Source: Marinoscillum furvescens DSM 4134
GTDB taxonomy: Bacteria > Bacteroidota > Bacteroidia > Cytophagales > Cyclobacteriaceae
NCBI RefSeq assembly: GCF_003386095.1
Contig: NZ_QREG01000007.1
Location: 62,001-126,000 of the forward strand
Direction of reading: 5' to 3'
DNA length: 64,000 nucleotides
Shown here: piece after piece, positions 16,782 to 26,602 of the stretch
Layout: every line of letters starts with the position of its first letter
Position numbering within the stretch: position 1 is the stretch's first letter
Position numbers and translations under genes: made by a program
Notes under the pieces: generated by a model
Told to the model about the DNA's origin: nothing
What the model saw: the letters and a program-made list of their open reading frames with translations, nothing else
The model's database searches: none

Positions 16782-19102
16782 AAGCACTAATCAGATATTC
16801 GCTACTGAGTCTGTGCGTTTTACTGCCGCTCCTGCTTGTATCACAAGCTAAGAAGGGCGTGATCGATTTGAGGCAGAATCATTGGGATCAGGCCTATGCG
16901 CTAGATGGTGAATATGCGTTTTACTGGAATCAATTGCTGCAACCGGATGAGCTGTATCCTCCCGATGATTACCTGTATTTTCCCTCCCTTTGGAATGATC
17001 AAATAGTAGGCCATGATACACTTTCTGCAATTGGCTACGCAACTTATCATACTCAGGTGCTGCTGGACCCGGACCAAACCTATATGCTCCATATAGAAGA
17101 TGTCTATTCATCATTTAAGGTCTACTTTAATGGTGATGTAATAGCTGTAAATGGTGAGGTAGCCTCAGAAAAAGAGTCTTATCAGCCCTTATGGAAGCCG
17201 GTGTTTGTAGTACTGCCCCAGGTTAGAGACACTAATGAGCTCGTCATTCAGATAGCCAATTTTGACCACAGCAAAGGAGGGGCTCTTGAGGGTATTGAAA
17301 TTGGTGAGCACTCCTATATGGAAGATCGGTGGCTTACACTGGTGGCTTACGATCTCATTTTAACAGGTAGCCTGGTCATGGGTGGGTTGTTCTTTCTTGG
17401 CCTTTACTTTTTCGGTCGCCACGACAAGTCTATCCTTTTCTTTTCATTGTTCTGCATTGTCTATAGTTATCGGATAGTTGGATTTGGCCTGTACGTGCTT
17501 CATTCCTTGGTAGACATGTCCTGGTATGTGGCTACACGCCTGGAATATATTTCCTTATTTCTTGCTGTGTTTTTATTTGGCAGGTTCGTGCATCAGCTAT
17601 ACCCCCGTGAAGCTAAAAAAGTACTGTGGGATGTAATCAGTGGCTTATGCCTGCTATTTATACTGTTTACATTGCTGGCTCCGGCTTATTACTATACCCG
17701 TTTGATAGAGCCATTCTTTGTGGTGTTGCTGGTATATATTCTGCTTACGTTCAGCATTTATGTGAAAGCCAAAATCCGCAAGCGCCCCGGATCTGGTTTT
17801 GCTGTAGTAAGCACCTCCGTAGTGTTTTTAGTGTTTGCTTATAACATTTTGGTTTATTTTGGGCTCCTGGATGAATGGGTAGCAGCTTCTTTTTGGGGGT
17901 ATATTTTGTTTTTCTTTTCTCAGTCCCTGATTTTATCTTATCGCTTCGCCTACTTTCTGAAAATAGCCAAATTCGATGCGCTGAAGGCTTCTCAGGCCAA
18001 ATCAGATTTTTTGAGTACCATATCTCATGAGATACGCACTCCGTTGAATGCGGTGGTAGGGTTGTCTCATTTTTTACTAAAGGATAAGCCCGGGGATCAT
18101 CAGCTTCAAAACCTAAATTCTTTGCGTTATTCGGCACAGCATCTCACGGCCCTGATCAACGATATATTGGATTACAACAAGCTGGAGTCGGGTACAGTGA
18201 CCTTTGAGGAGCAGCTCACAGACCTACGTGACACCCTTAAAGGTGTATACCTGTCATACAAACCTAAGGCTGACGAAAAAGGGTTGAAGATGGTTTTAGA
18301 CATTGACTCACGCCTGAGCACTCCGGTATATGTGGATAGAACTCGCCTGATTCAGGTACTGAATAACCTAATGGATAATGCCATTAAGTTTACCCTCGAA
18401 GGTAGCGTGGTACTAAGAGTTGGTGTATTGCAAAAAGAAGGTACCCGACTAAAAATAAGGTATGAAATAGAGGATACAGGTATTGGGATACCAAAAGATA
18501 AACACGAAGTGGTGTTTGAGCGGTTTATGCAGGCTAGCACCTCCACTACTCGTGAATTTGGCGGTACGGGCCTCGGTCTTGCTATAATCAAGAAACTACT
18601 GGAGCTACAGGGAAGTGCCATACACATAGAAAGTGAACCTGGTGTAGGTACCCGGTTTAGCTTTAATCAGTGGTATCAAATAGGTGAAGCTTCTCAGCTG
18701 CAGTCACAGGAAAGCACCGTGCTTTTTGGTGCAGAGCGTCTCATAGGGCGAACAGTTTTGCTGGTAGAAGACAATCCAACCAATGTAATGATAGCCAGTA
18801 AGTTTCTCAGTCACTGGGACATGATAGTTGATGTGGCTGAAAATGGCAAGGTGGGTGTGGAAATGGCCAAACAAAAATCGTATGATATCATTCTTATGGA
18901 TTTGCAAATGCCCATATTGGATGGGTATCAGGCCTCACGAGAGATTCGTGCTAGTAACCTTTCTGTACCAATAGTCGCTCTTACAGCGTCTGCTTTGCTG
19001 AGAGTGAAAGAGCAGGTAATGGCAGCAGGCATGAACGATTGCGTGACCAAGCCATTTGATCCCGAAGAACTCAAACGTAAGCTGATAAAAAATATCAGCT
19101 AG
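16778..19102 (+). CDS. Hybrid sensor histidine kinase with 7TMR-DISM sensor (second of tandem pair)
   Basis: 774 residues from the ATG that overlaps the previous stop (ATGA); this start is favoured over one two codons upstream. Same architecture as its neighbour: signal peptide, sensor with [17 protein letters not shown], seven helices, HisKA with His417 in [15 protein letters not shown], HATPase ([31 protein letters not shown]), receiver with Asp708 in [13 protein letters not shown]. The two are tandem duplicates that have diverged most in the periplasmic domain, so they probably sense different ligands. No response regulator with a DNA-binding domain is adjacent. The 3' end overlaps convergent hemE by 8 bases. 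Confidence 0.93.
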   Translation: MKALIRYSLLSLCVLLPLLLVSQAKKGVIDLRQNHWDQAYALDGEYAFYWNQLLQPDELYPPDDYLYFPSLWNDQIVGHDTLSAIGYATYHTQVLLDPDQTYMLHIEDVYSSFKVYFNGDVIAVNGEVASEKESYQPLWKPVFVVLPQVRDTNELVIQIANFDHSKGGALEGIEIGEHSYMEDRWLTLVAYDLILTGSLVMGGLFFLGLYFFGRHDKSILFFSLFCIVYSYRIVGFGLYVLHSLVDMSWYVATRLEYISLFLAVFLFGRFVHQLYPREAKKVLWDVISGLCLLFILFTLLAPAYYYTRLIEPFFVVLLVYILLTFSIYVKAKIRKRPGSGFAVVSTSVVFLVFAYNILVYFGLLDEWVAASFWGYILFFFSQSLILSYRFAYFLKIAKFDALKASQAKSDFLSTISHEIRTPLNAVVGLSHFLLKDKPGDHQLQNLNSLRYSAQHLTALINDILDYNKLESGTVTFEEQLTDLRDTLKGVYLSYKPKADEKGLKMVLDIDSRLSTPVYVDRTRLIQVLNNLMDNAIKFTLEGSVVLRVGVLQKEGTRLKIRYEIEDTGIGIPKDKHEVVFERFMQASTSTTREFGGTGLGLAIIKKLLELQGSAIHIESEPGVGTRFSFNQWYQIGEASQLQSQESTVLFGAERLIGRTVLLVEDNPTNVMIASKFLSHWDMIVDVAENGKVGVEMAKQKSYDIILMDLQMPILDGYQASREIRASNLSVPIVALTASALLRVKEQVMAAGMNDCVTKPFDPEELKRKLIKNIS

Positions 19103-20117
19103 CTGAGTAGCTTTTTACCGCTTCGATAAAGCATTTGACTTTGTCTGGGTCTGTGTCCGGATATACGCCGTGACCCAAATTGGCGATGTGGTGGTGGCCT
19201 ACAAACTGATCCAGCATCTTTTTGGTTTCTGCCTCTACTTCGCTATATGACCCATAGAGGGCGCACGGATCCAGGTTGCCTTGTAGGGTTTTGTTGGGAA
19301 GCAAGTGTCTTGCCTCAGCCACGTCCATATTCCAGTCTAGTCCTACCGTGTTGCAGCTCACCTTTTGCATGTCCTTTAAAGCAAAATAAGCACCCTTGGC
19401 AAATACCGTAACAGGCACTTCCGTAATCGCAGCAGCAATTTTTTCGATGTATTGCAGGGAGTAAGTTCGGTACTGTTCGGGGCCAAGTACTCCAGCCCAT
19501 GAGTCAAATATCTGCACCATGTCTGCGCCAGCTGCTATCTGGGCTTTCAAGTAGCTTATCGTGCTTTTGGTGATCATGTCCAACAGTTCGTGAGCCAGCT
19601 CTGGTGCCGTGTAGAGCATTTTTCTGGCTTTGGAAAAAGTCTTGCTACCGCCGCCTTCTACCATATAAGAAAATATAGTCCAGGGAGCGCCCGCAAAACC
19701 AATTACTGGCACTCTTCCTTTCAGCTCTTTTTTGGTGATTTTTATGGCCTCTATAGTGTAAGACAGGTCTTCTGGAGTGGCTATTCGGAGCGATTTCAGA
19801 TCAGCGGTAGATTGTATGGTGCTAGGAAAGTGCGGTCCTTTCTTCTCTACCATTTCATAGGTGAGCCCCATAGCCTCTGGAATGACCAGAATGTCAGAAA
19901 AAATGATGGCGGCATCTACTCCCAGTAGATCCACGGGCTGTATGGTTACCTCTGCAGCCAGTTCTGGTGTTTCCACCAGCTCTTTAAAACCACTTAGGCT
20001 GTTGCGCACTGCTCGGTACTCAGGTAATATTCGTCCGGCCTGACGCATCAGCCACACAGGGGTACGCTCTGTTTTTTCGCCTCTTGCCGCTCTTAAGATT
20101 AAGTCATTTTCCAACAT
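19095..20117 (-). CDS. hemE: Uroporphyrinogen decarboxylase
   Basis: 340 residues, full length for HemE. The enzyme removes four acetate carboxyl groups from uroporphyrinogen III to give coproporphyrinogen III in haem synthesis. Signature sequences: [16 protein letters not shown] near the N-terminus (substrate-binding Arg), [18 protein letters not shown] (catalytic Asp), [19 protein letters not shown], and [12 protein letters not shown] near the C-terminus (conserved His). Monocistronic, with a probable promoter very close to the ATG. No other haem genes are next to it. The stop overlaps the convergent histidine kinase gene. Confidence 0.97.
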   Translation of the reverse strand: MLENDLILRAARGEKTERTPVWLMRQAGRILPEYRAVRNSLSGFKELVETPELAAEVTIQPVDLLGVDAAIIFSDILVIPEAMGLTYEMVEKKGPHFPSTIQSTADLKSLRIATPEDLSYTIEAIKITKKELKGRVPVIGFAGAPWTIFSYMVEGGGSKTFSKARKMLYTAPELAHELLDMITKSTISYLKAQIAAGADMVQIFDSWAGVLGPEQYRTYSLQYIEKIAAAITEVPVTVFAKGAYFALKDMQKVSCNTVGLDWNMDVAEARHLLPNKTLQGNLDPCALYGSYSEVEAETKKMLDQFVGHHHIANLGHGVYPDTDPDKVKCFIEAVKSYSAS

Positions 20118-20122
20118 GGGCG

Positions 20123-20130
20123 CAAAGATA
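20123..20130 (-). promoter_or_regulatory. Probable -7 box of hemE
   Basis: Reads TATCTTTG on the minus strand, an exact fit to TAnnTTTG. It ends five bases before the hemE ATG (20117-20115), so the transcript would be leaderless or nearly so. No clear TTG -33 element was found at the usual distance. Confidence 0.5.
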
Positions 20131-20172
20131 GGTTGAATTTGCTGTTGCCAGGATTTGTTGTAGTAGAAAATC

Positions 20173-20200
20173 TTGAGACCATAGAAAACCCATACCTTTG
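20173..20200 (+). promoter_or_regulatory. Probable sdaA promoter
   Basis: TTG (20173-20175), a 17-base spacer and TACCTTTG (20193-20200), an exact fit to TAnnTTTG. The ATG is at 20227. It is divergent from the hemE promoter. Confidence 0.5.
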
Positions 20201-20226
20201 TAATACCCTATAAATAACATTACCCT

Positions 20227-21135
20227 ATGAGTCTATTATTCGACAGTTTTGAAGAATGGCGCACCTATTGCCAGGAAGAAGATAAGCCGCTTTTTGAGCC
20301 TGTTTTGCGCTATGAGCGTGAGCAAAAAGGCAAATCCGAAGAAGAAATTTGGAATGGCCTGGGTAAAGCTTATCAGGTGATGAAAGATGCTGTCCAGACG
20401 GGGCTTACGAAAGAAATGAACTCCTATTCAGGAATGATTCAGGGCGGAGCACGAAAGGTGGCAAATCATCCGGTGCCTGTCTTATCTATTGAGTTTCAGA
20501 GGTTGGTAGCTCGGGCTTTGGCGGCTAAAGAGGTTAACTCCTGCATGGGTAAAGTAGTGGCGGCACCTACTGCCGGAGCCTCGGGTATCCTTCCGGGTAC
20601 GCTGGTTACTCTGCAGGAAATCCATAAGCTAAAAGATCAAACCATACTCGAAGGACTGCTGGTAGGAGCGGGTGTGGCACTGATTCTTGAAAAGCGTGCC
20701 TCCATAGCCGGAGCCGTGGGTGGCTGCCAGGCAGAGACAGGCTCAGCTGCAGCAATGGCTTCAGCAGCTATTGTGTATGCGTTGGGGGGTACCGTAGATC
20801 AGGCGTTTAATGCAGTGGCTATTACCATCCAATGCATGCTTGGCTTGGTATGTGATCCGGTGGCCGGTTTGGTAGAAATACCTTGCGTAGTGCGCAATGC
20901 CAGTGCAGCTGCTATTGCTAACTCCTCAGCACAAATAGCTCTTGCAGATGTGAGTCCGGTCATACCTGTAGATGAGTGTGTAGATGCCATGGGCGAGATC
21001 GGTCACTCCATGGAAGCCAAATACAAAGAAACCGCTGAGGGTGGACTGGCCGCCACACCTACCGGCCAGCGAATAGCGAGAAAAGTTCTTATTCAAGACA
21101 TAGAAATCATGGATGATGAAGTCTCCGAAGAGTAA
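20227..21135 (+). CDS. sdaAA: L-serine ammonia-lyase, iron-sulfur type, alpha subunit
   Basis: 302 residues, the length of the separate alpha subunit. It deaminates serine to pyruvate and ammonia using a [4Fe-4S] cluster. Characteristic segments: AAPTAGASGILPGTL, VGGCQAETGSAAAMASAA, and IQCMLGLVCDPVAGLVEIPCVVRN; the cysteines in these last two and in NSCMGK are the candidate cluster ligands. The partner beta subunit (SdaAB) is not next to it and not seen in the window, so it must lie elsewhere. Monocistronic, convergent with the small membrane protein gene eight bases away. Confidence 0.92.
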   Translation: MSLLFDSFEEWRTYCQEEDKPLFEPVLRYEREQKGKSEEEIWNGLGKAYQVMKDAVQTGLTKEMNSYSGMIQGGARKVANHPVPVLSIEFQRLVARALAAKEVNSCMGKVVAAPTAGASGILPGTLVTLQEIHKLKDQTILEGLLVGAGVALILEKRASIAGAVGGCQAETGSAAAMASAAIVYALGGTVDQAFNAVAITIQCMLGLVCDPVAGLVEIPCVVRNASAAAIANSSAQIALADVSPVIPVDECVDAMGEIGHSMEAKYKETAEGGLAATPTGQRIARKVLIQDIEIMDDEVSEE

Positions 21136-21143
21136 TGTATGCG

Positions 21144-21602
21144 CTACAGAACGCCCAGGTCCTGAAGCACATCACTGGCATATTTCACCAGTAAGGTGAG
21201 GATGAAAGCCCAAATCGCACCAAATACCCACATCCACTTGATGATTTCGGAGCGTTTACCCCCAAATGCAGTGGCTAGAATGGTTCCGCCAGGCGGCGAA
21301 AGCAGTATTGGAGTAAAAAAGGCCACGCCAGGCACTCCGTAGCGCTGCCAGATTTTCACAAAATTTCGGGTCTTTCGAGTGAATTTTTTGCGAGGCTTTT
21401 TCGGACCAAAGACACGCTGAAACAAACGGCGGATCTCGGGACCAAAGTAGCTTAATAGATAGACGGTGGTCATCATTCCTCCCAGCGAAAGCACAGCGGT
21501 TTCAAATACTGTAAAGCCATAAGCCAGCCCTATAGTAGGGCCAAGTATGATTTTAAAGGCGCTCAGTGCGTAGACTATCAGGTACTTAATTATTAGGGGC
21601 AT
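21144..21602 (-). CDS. Small integral membrane protein, possible small multidrug export/DedA-like family
   Basis: 152 residues with about four hydrophobic segments (YALSAFKIILGPTIGLAYGF; VLSLGGMMTTVYLLSYF; VPGVAFFTPILLSPPGGTILATAF; WMWVFGAIWAFILTLLV) and a very basic cytoplasmic loop (KKPRKKFTRKTR). The GxxGVAFFTPILLSPPGG stretch recalls the re-entrant proline-rich loop of the DedA/VTT and 'small multidrug export' families. Its role is unknown. It sits alone between sdaA (convergent) and the peptidase gene (divergent). Confidence 0.55.
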   Translation of the reverse strand: MPLIIKYLIVYALSAFKIILGPTIGLAYGFTVFETAVLSLGGMMTTVYLLSYFGPEIRRLFQRVFGPKKPRKKFTRKTRNFVKIWQRYGVPGVAFFTPILLSPPGGTILATAFGGKRSEIIKWMWVFGAIWAFILTLLVKYASDVLQDLGVL

Positions 21603-21669
21603 GCAGGTCTTTCGATTTCAAATCGTGAAATTATACACATTTATTCATCAGGGGTCATTCGGTTAAACT

Positions 21670-21677
21670 TATCTTTG
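21670..21677 (+). promoter_or_regulatory. Probable -7 box for the peptidase-hpt operon
   Basis: TATCTTTG, an exact TAnnTTTG box, 11 bases before the ATG at 21689. The leader would be only a few bases. No clear -33 TTG is present at the expected position. Confidence 0.45.
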
Positions 21678-21688
21678 CGGGCTCAGCA

Positions 21689-22603
21689 ATGAAACTACTT
21701 GAACAACTCATAGATATCGCCTCGCCTTCGGGTAGCGAATACCACATGCGGGATTTCCTGGTGAAATACGTAAAAGACCATCAGAGTGATTGGAAGGTTG
21801 CCCCAAAAATTTTATATGGGGACGAACTTCAAGATAATTTGATATTGGTTTTCGGGGATCCGCGTACAGCCATTTTCGCTCACATGGACACCATTGGGTT
21901 TACGGTTCGGTATCAGGATCAGTTGGTGCCTATTGGCGGACCCGATGCAGAAACAGGCTATGAGTTGGTGGGTAAGGATGCCATGGGCTTTGTAGACTGC
22001 ACACTCCGGGTAGATGATGAAAATCAGCTTTTTTATGACTTTCCCAGAGCCATTGCTACCGGTACTACCCTCACCTGGAAACCCACTCTAAAGCTGGATG
22101 GAGAGTACATCGAAGGGCCGTACATGGACAACCGGCTAGGTATTTACAATGCCTTAAAGGTGGCTGAAAGCCTGGAGCATGGTGTGATTGTTTTCTCTAG
22201 TTTTGAGGAGCACGGAGGAGGATCTGTTCCATTACTGGTGCAGTATTTGGCTCAACATTACCCAGCTGTAAGACAAGCCCTGATTTCAGATATTACCTGG
22301 GTTACCGAAGGTGTGCGACATGGAGAAGGTGTGGCCATCTCCATGCGTGATCGAAACATTCCACGTCGAAAATTTCTAGACCGTGTGTTGGACCTTGCTG
22401 CTCAGTCAGGGATCGCCTATCAGCTGGAAGTAGAAGGTGGTGGGTCGAGCGATGGTAGAGAAGTGCACCATTCACCCTACCCGATAGACTGGCTGTTTAT
22501 CGGTGCGCCAGAAGATCAGGTGCATTCACCCAAAGAGCGTGTCCACATGAAAGACCTTATCGCCATGATTTCCATGTACAAATACCTGATGGAAAGATTA
22601 TGA
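21689..22603 (+). CDS. Zinc aminopeptidase, M42/M20 metallopeptidase-like
   Basis: 304 residues, shorter than most M42 enzymes (about 340-360). The N-terminus LEQLIDIASPSGSE and the metal-ligand pattern fit the M28/M42/M20 clan: His in AHMDTIGF, Asp in GPYMDNRLGIYNAL, Glu pair in FSSFEEHGGGS, Asp in ISDITWV, His near the C-terminus in DQVHSPKERVHM. It probably releases N-terminal residues from peptides in the cytoplasm. The stop overlaps the hpt start (ATGA), so it is the first gene of an operon with hpt. An aminoacylase-like activity is possible. Confidence 0.75.
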   Translation: MKLLEQLIDIASPSGSEYHMRDFLVKYVKDHQSDWKVAPKILYGDELQDNLILVFGDPRTAIFAHMDTIGFTVRYQDQLVPIGGPDAETGYELVGKDAMGFVDCTLRVDDENQLFYDFPRAIATGTTLTWKPTLKLDGEYIEGPYMDNRLGIYNALKVAESLEHGVIVFSSFEEHGGGSVPLLVQYLAQHYPAVRQALISDITWVTEGVRHGEGVAISMRDRNIPRRKFLDRVLDLAAQSGIAYQLEVEGGGSSDGREVHHSPYPIDWLFIGAPEDQVHSPKERVHMKDLIAMISMYKYLMERL

Positions 22604-23136
22604 GTACACTTCGTATTTACAATAAAGAATTCGAGCCGTTTTTGTCTCGTACAGAAATCGCTCAGGCCATACATGAGCTCGCCTCCAAGATCAATACGGA
22701 TTTTGCAGGTAAAGAGCTTGTCATAGTAGGGGTGCTGGATGGAGCATTTATGTTTTTGTCCGACCTTATGAAAGAGCTCACTATCAACGTGACTTTGGAA
22801 ATGGTAAAGCTCAAAAGCTATGAGGGCGAAAGCACTACCGGCCATGTAAGGCGGTTGTTGGGGCTGTCCAGGTCACTGAGAGGAAGGCATGTGATGATTG
22901 TAGAGGACATAATAGACACAGGCATCACCCTCGGTCATTTGATGGAGTTATTAGAAGCCGAAAAGCCAGCTTCTGTTACAGTCACCACACTGTTGTTAAA
23001 AGAGGAAGTTTTTAAGAGCAAATATGCTATCGATCATTTTGGGTTTTCTATCCCCAATAAGTTTGTAGTAGGCTATGGTATGGATTACGATGGCCTTGGG
23101 CGACAGTACCCAGACATATATGCTGCGATCCACTAG
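22600..23136 (+). CDS. hpt: Hypoxanthine phosphoribosyltransferase
   Basis: 178 residues, standard length. It converts hypoxanthine or guanine plus PRPP to IMP or GMP in purine salvage. The PRPP-binding motif is VMIVEDIIDTGITL; VGVLDGAFMFLSDL holds the pyrophosphate loop; VKLKSYEGESTTG is the flexible active-site loop; VVGYGMDYDGLGRQYPDI is the C-terminal family block. The start overlaps the upstream peptidase stop. The order hpt-adk-obgE that follows is a common arrangement in Bacteroidota. Confidence 0.95.
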   Translation: MSTLRIYNKEFEPFLSRTEIAQAIHELASKINTDFAGKELVIVGVLDGAFMFLSDLMKELTINVTLEMVKLKSYEGESTTGHVRRLLGLSRSLRGRHVMIVEDIIDTGITLGHLMELLEAEKPASVTVTTLLLKEEVFKSKYAIDHFGFSIPNKFVVGYGMDYDGLGRQYPDIYAAIH

Positions 23137-23190
23137 ATTCGCATTATCACTAAATCACTATCTTTAATTTTAGAAAAGAAAATAATTCGC

Positions 23191-23769
23191 ATGTTAAATA
23201 TTGTTTTGTTTGGCCCTCCGGGTGCGGGAAAAGGCACTCAAAGTGAAAAAATCATTGAAAAATATGATTTGGTCCATATCTCTACTGGTGACCTTTTTAG
23301 GAAGCATCTGGGAGAAGGCACAGATCTCGGTAAGCTGGCTCAGAAATATATGGACGAAGGTAAGCTCGTACCAGATGAGGTAGTTATCGGCATGGTGGAA
23401 ACCAAAATCAAGGACCACCTGGATGGCAAAGGGTTTATTTTTGACGGATTTCCACGCACAATCAACCAAGCTGGAGCGCTGGACAAAATGTTGGCCGAAA
23501 ATGAGCTGAGTATTTCTGGAATGATCGCACTGGAAGTGCCTGAGGAAGAGCTACGTGAGCGTATCAAGGGCAGAGCCAAAACTTCAGGGAGAGTAGATGA
23601 TCAGGATGATGATAAGATCACTACACGCATACGAGTGTATGAAAACGAAACAGCACCAGTAGCTGCATACTATCAGGAGCAAGACAAGTTTAATGGGATT
23701 GATGGTGTAGGCTCTATAGATGGCATCTTTGATCAAATCTGCTCGGTAATAGACGGACTTTCCGGCTAA
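23191..23769 (+). CDS. adk: Adenylate kinase
   Basis: 192 residues, the short form without a full zinc-binding LID domain. It interconverts ATP, ADP and AMP. The P-loop [11 protein letters not shown] lies at residues 7-17, followed by the AMP-binding segment [16 protein letters not shown], the [10 protein letters not shown] motif, and a short LID ([23 protein letters not shown]). The TAA stop shares a base with the obgE ATG (TAATG), which implies translational coupling. A TATCTTTA sequence at 23159-23166 could be its own -7 box. Confidence 0.97.
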   Translation: MLNIVLFGPPGAGKGTQSEKIIEKYDLVHISTGDLFRKHLGEGTDLGKLAQKYMDEGKLVPDEVVIGMVETKIKDHLDGKGFIFDGFPRTINQAGALDKMLAENELSISGMIALEVPEEELRERIKGRAKTSGRVDDQDDDKITTRIRVYENETAPVAAYYQEQDKFNGIDGVGSIDGIFDQICSVIDGLSG

Positions 23770-24755
23770 TGGACTCAAACTTTATAGACTATGTGAAGCT
23801 CTATGCCCGATCGGGCGATGGAGGAGCTGGGTCTGTGCACTTTCGGCGCGAAAAGTTCGTGCCTAAAGGCGGACCTGATGGAGGAGATGGCGGTCGTGGA
23901 GGTCACATTATCTTGCGAGGCAACAAACAGATGTGGACGCTGATCCACCTGAAGTACCGAAAACACATCAAAGCACAACATGGTGGCGCTGGTGAAGGGG
24001 GCAATAGGTCCGGAATTACTGGTGAAGATATCTACCTGGATGTACCCATAGGTACCGTGGCAAAAGATGCCGAAACGGGTGAAGTGCTGCTGGAAATCAT
24101 GGAAGACGGTGAGGAGCAAGTGCTGCTTCCCGGCGGACTGGGAGGACAAGGAAACTCACACTTCAAAACCCCCACGAACCAGGCACCCAGGTATGCACAG
24201 CCCGGAATTCCTGGAGTGGAAAAATGGGTCATTCTGGAGCTCAAAATCCTGGCGGATGTAGGCTTGGTAGGTTTTCCAAACGCTGGCAAGTCTACCTTGT
24301 TGTCGGTGATTTCTGCAGCCAAACCAGAGATTGCTGATTATCCTTTTACAACCCTCGTGCCAAATCTGGGGGTAGTTCCCTACAGAGATGATCGCTCGTT
24401 TGTAGTAGCTGACATCCCGGGGATCATAGAAGGAGCCGCAGAAGGCCGTGGACTGGGGATCAGGTTTCTTCGGCATATCGAACGAAATTCGATGTTGCTA
24501 TTCTTGATCCCAACAGATGCAGACGATATCCGGAAAGAGTATGAAATATTGCTCAAAGAACTCCGTGAGTATAATCCTGAGTTGCTGGACAAACAGCGCC
24601 TGCTAGCCATCTCGAAAGCAGATATGCTCGACGAAGAATTGATGGAAGAAATGAAAGCAGAGTTACCAGATGTACCGTATGTTTTCATTTCAAGCATTAC
24701 AGGATATGGAGTTCCGTCACTCAAGGATCAAATTTGGCAGATGCTCAACGACTAG
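23769..24755 (+). CDS. obgE: Obg-family GTPase ObgE/CgtA
   Basis: 328 residues: glycine-rich Obg fold (residues 1 to about 158, with [14 protein letters not shown] and [12 protein letters not shown]) then a G domain with G1 [10 protein letters not shown]2/G3 [10 protein letters not shown] and [17 protein letters not shown]4 SKAD and G5 SSITG. It binds the large ribosomal subunit and takes part in its assembly and in stress control. The C-terminal OCT domain is absent, as in many Bacteroidota. It overlaps adk by one base. Confidence 0.96.
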   Translation: MDSNFIDYVKLYARSGDGGAGSVHFRREKFVPKGGPDGGDGGRGGHIILRGNKQMWTLIHLKYRKHIKAQHGGAGEGGNRSGITGEDIYLDVPIGTVAKDAETGEVLLEIMEDGEEQVLLPGGLGGQGNSHFKTPTNQAPRYAQPGIPGVEKWVILELKILADVGLVGFPNAGKSTLLSVISAAKPEIADYPFTTLVPNLGVVPYRDDRSFVVADIPGIIEGAAEGRGLGIRFLRHIERNSMLLFLIPTDADDIRKEYEILLKELREYNPELLDKQRLLAISKADMLDEELMEEMKAELPDVPYVFISSITGYGVPSLKDQIWQMLND

Positions 24756-24779
24756 TCTTGGGTAGAATTCATGCATCTA

Positions 24780-24820
24780 TGACAACTTGTCAGCCTGTGG
24801 GTGTTTGGCAAAGAAATTGT
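24780..24820 (+). promoter_or_regulatory. grpE upstream palindrome and sigma-54-like element
   Basis: TGACAACTTGTCA (24780-24792) is a perfect 13-base palindrome. Thirteen bases downstream, TGGCAAAGAAATTGT (24806-24820) matches the sigma-54 pattern TGGCAC-N5-TTGC with two mismatches and correct spacing. The ATG is 35 bases further on. It may be the stress promoter and operator of grpE-dnaJ; sigma-54 use is inference. Confidence 0.4.
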
Positions 24821-24855
24821 CCCATCGTCCCTGTCTTAAAATTGGAAAACTAGCA

Positions 24856-25452
24856 ATGCAGAAAGAGAAAGATCAAGTACAAGATCAGGTAGAAGAAAAA
24901 GAGCAAAACGCGGAAGCAGTAGAGTCCGAAAATCAAACCGAAGCTCAAGAAGAAGCTGAAATGTCAGTGGCTGAAGATGCTGCAGATGAAGAAGTTTCGG
25001 AAGTAGAAAAACTACAGGCTGACGTGAGTGAAGCCAAAGACAAATACCTGAGACTATACTCAGAGTTTGAAAATTTCAGACGAAGAACAGCCAAAGAAAA
25101 AATAGACCTGATAGGATCGGCAAATAAAGAACTGGTAGAAAACCTGGTTCCGGTTCTTGATGATTTTGAGCGAGCGCTCAAGTCTATGGAAGAAAACGAT
25201 GAAATGAAGCCTGCCAAAGAAGGCACAGAGCTTATTTACAATAAATTCAAAAAGGTGCTGGAGGCTAAAGGTCTTAAAAAGATGGAAATAGCCAAAGGCG
25301 ATGACTTCAACGACGATTATCACGAAGCAATCACCCAGATTCCTGCAGAAGAAGAGCTTGCAGGTAAGATCGTGGATGTAGTGGAGAACGGATATTTCTT
25401 GAATGAGAAGGTGGTACGATTTGCAAAAGTGGTAACGGGAGCAAAATCATAA
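24856..25452 (+). CDS. grpE: Nucleotide exchange factor GrpE
   Basis: 198 residues from the ATG at 24856; an in-frame ATG 69 bases upstream would place the start inside the promoter region and adds an unlikely leader. The acidic, disordered N-terminus is followed by a long coiled coil ([33 protein letters not shown]) and the family block ending in the beta domain ([26 protein letters not shown]). GrpE dimers release ADP from DnaK. dnaJ begins one base after its stop; dnaK is not in the window. Confidence 0.96.
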   Translation: MQKEKDQVQDQVEEKEQNAEAVESENQTEAQEEAEMSVAEDAADEEVSEVEKLQADVSEAKDKYLRLYSEFENFRRRTAKEKIDLIGSANKELVENLVPVLDDFERALKSMEENDEMKPAKEGTELIYNKFKKVLEAKGLKKMEIAKGDDFNDDYHEAITQIPAEEELAGKIVDVVENGYFLNEKVVRFAKVVTGAKS

Positions 25453-25453
25453 T

Positions 25454-26581
25454 ATGGCTAAGCGAGATTATTACGAGGTATTAGGTGTAGATAAAGGGGC
25501 GTCTAAGGATGAGATTAAGAAAGCATATCGAAAGATTGCGATCAAATTTCACCCGGACAAGAACCCTGACGACAATGAAGCTGAAGAGAAGTTTAAGGAA
25601 GCAGCGGAAGCTTACGAGGTGTTGTCAAACGATGAAAAGCGTCAGCGCTATGATCGTTTTGGGCATCAGGGCGTAGGTGGAGCTGGCGGAGGCTTCGGTG
25701 GCGGAGGTATGAACATGGACGATATCTTCTCCCAGTTTGGCGACATCTTTGGCGGTGGAGGCGGCAGCCCGTTCGATAGCTTCTTCGGAGGTGGAGGCGG
25801 AGGCGGCCGACGTACGCGCAAAGGCACAAACCTTCGTATCAAGCTCAAGCTCAACCTTCAGGAAATTGCCAATGGTGTAGAGAAAAAGATCAAGGTCAAT
25901 AGACTAGTAGTAGATCCTGAGACCAAGTTTGGTACTTGTGGCACCTGTAACGGATCAGGGCAAGTTCGCAAAGTGATGAACACCATGCTTGGGCAAATGA
26001 TGTCTACGTCTACGTGTCCGGCATGTGGAGGTACAGGTCAGACGGTTTCTAGCAGAGCACCAGGTACTGATAGCTCTGGAATGAAGCGCCAGGAGGAGGT
26101 CATCTCCATTAAAATCCCAGCAGGTGTGTCTGAAGGTATGCAGCTCAGCATGAGCGGCAAGGGAAATGAAGTGGCAGGTGGCGTGCCGGGAGATTTGCTT
26201 ATCGTAGTAGAGGAGCAGCAGGATGATACGCTCAAGCGCGATGGAAATAATGTGATCTATGACCTGCATGTGAGCTTCATTGATGCGGCTCTGGGCACTC
26301 ACATGGAAGTACCTACCATCAACGGTAAAGTGAAAATCAAAATAGAGCCTGGAACCCAAAGTGGTAAGATTTTGCGCCTGCGTGGCAAAGGGATCAAAGA
26401 TATCGAAGGGTATAGCACTGGAGATCAACTCATTCATGTAAACGTATGGACGCCAAAAACACTCACCAAAGACGAGCGTTTGAAGCTGGAGTCAATGCGT
26501 GATTCGGAGAACTTCCAGCCAGATCCATCTAAGGGAGATAAGAGTTTCTTCGAAAACATGAAAGAATTTTTCGGTGCATAG
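25454..26581 (+). CDS. dnaJ: Chaperone DnaJ with a reduced zinc-binding domain
   Basis: 375 residues. The J domain has the HPD motif at residues 33-35, followed by a Gly/Phe-rich linker (about 70-118) and C-terminal substrate-binding and dimerisation domains ([20 protein letters not shown]). DnaJ delivers clients to DnaK and stimulates its ATPase. Unusually, only two CxxCxGxG motifs are present, CGTCNGSG (162-169) and CPACGGTG (188-195). They align with E. coli motifs 2 and 3, which form zinc centre II. Motifs 1 and 4, which form zinc centre I, are replaced by cysteine-free sequence ([14 protein letters not shown] and [13 protein letters not shown]). No frameshift is involved. Operon with grpE. 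Confidence 0.96.
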   Translation: MAKRDYYEVLGVDKGASKDEIKKAYRKIAIKFHPDKNPDDNEAEEKFKEAAEAYEVLSNDEKRQRYDRFGHQGVGGAGGGFGGGGMNMDDIFSQFGDIFGGGGGSPFDSFFGGGGGGGRRTRKGTNLRIKLKLNLQEIANGVEKKIKVNRLVVDPETKFGTCGTCNGSGQVRKVMNTMLGQMMSTSTCPACGGTGQTVSSRAPGTDSSGMKRQEEVISIKIPAGVSEGMQLSMSGKGNEVAGGVPGDLLIVVEEQQDDTLKRDGNNVIYDLHVSFIDAALGTHMEVPTINGKVKIKIEPGTQSGKILRLRGKGIKDIEGYSTGDQLIHVNVWTPKTLTKDERLKLESMRDSENFQPDPSKGDKSFFENMKEFFGA

Positions 26582-26602
26582 CACTAAAAACACAACTAAT
26601 TC

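Noticed and set aside
25593-25854. Minus-strand frames of 62-78 codons in dnaJ rich in Pro or Arg
   Set aside because: Mirror of the Gly-rich linker codons (GGA/GGC) in dnaJ; not genes.
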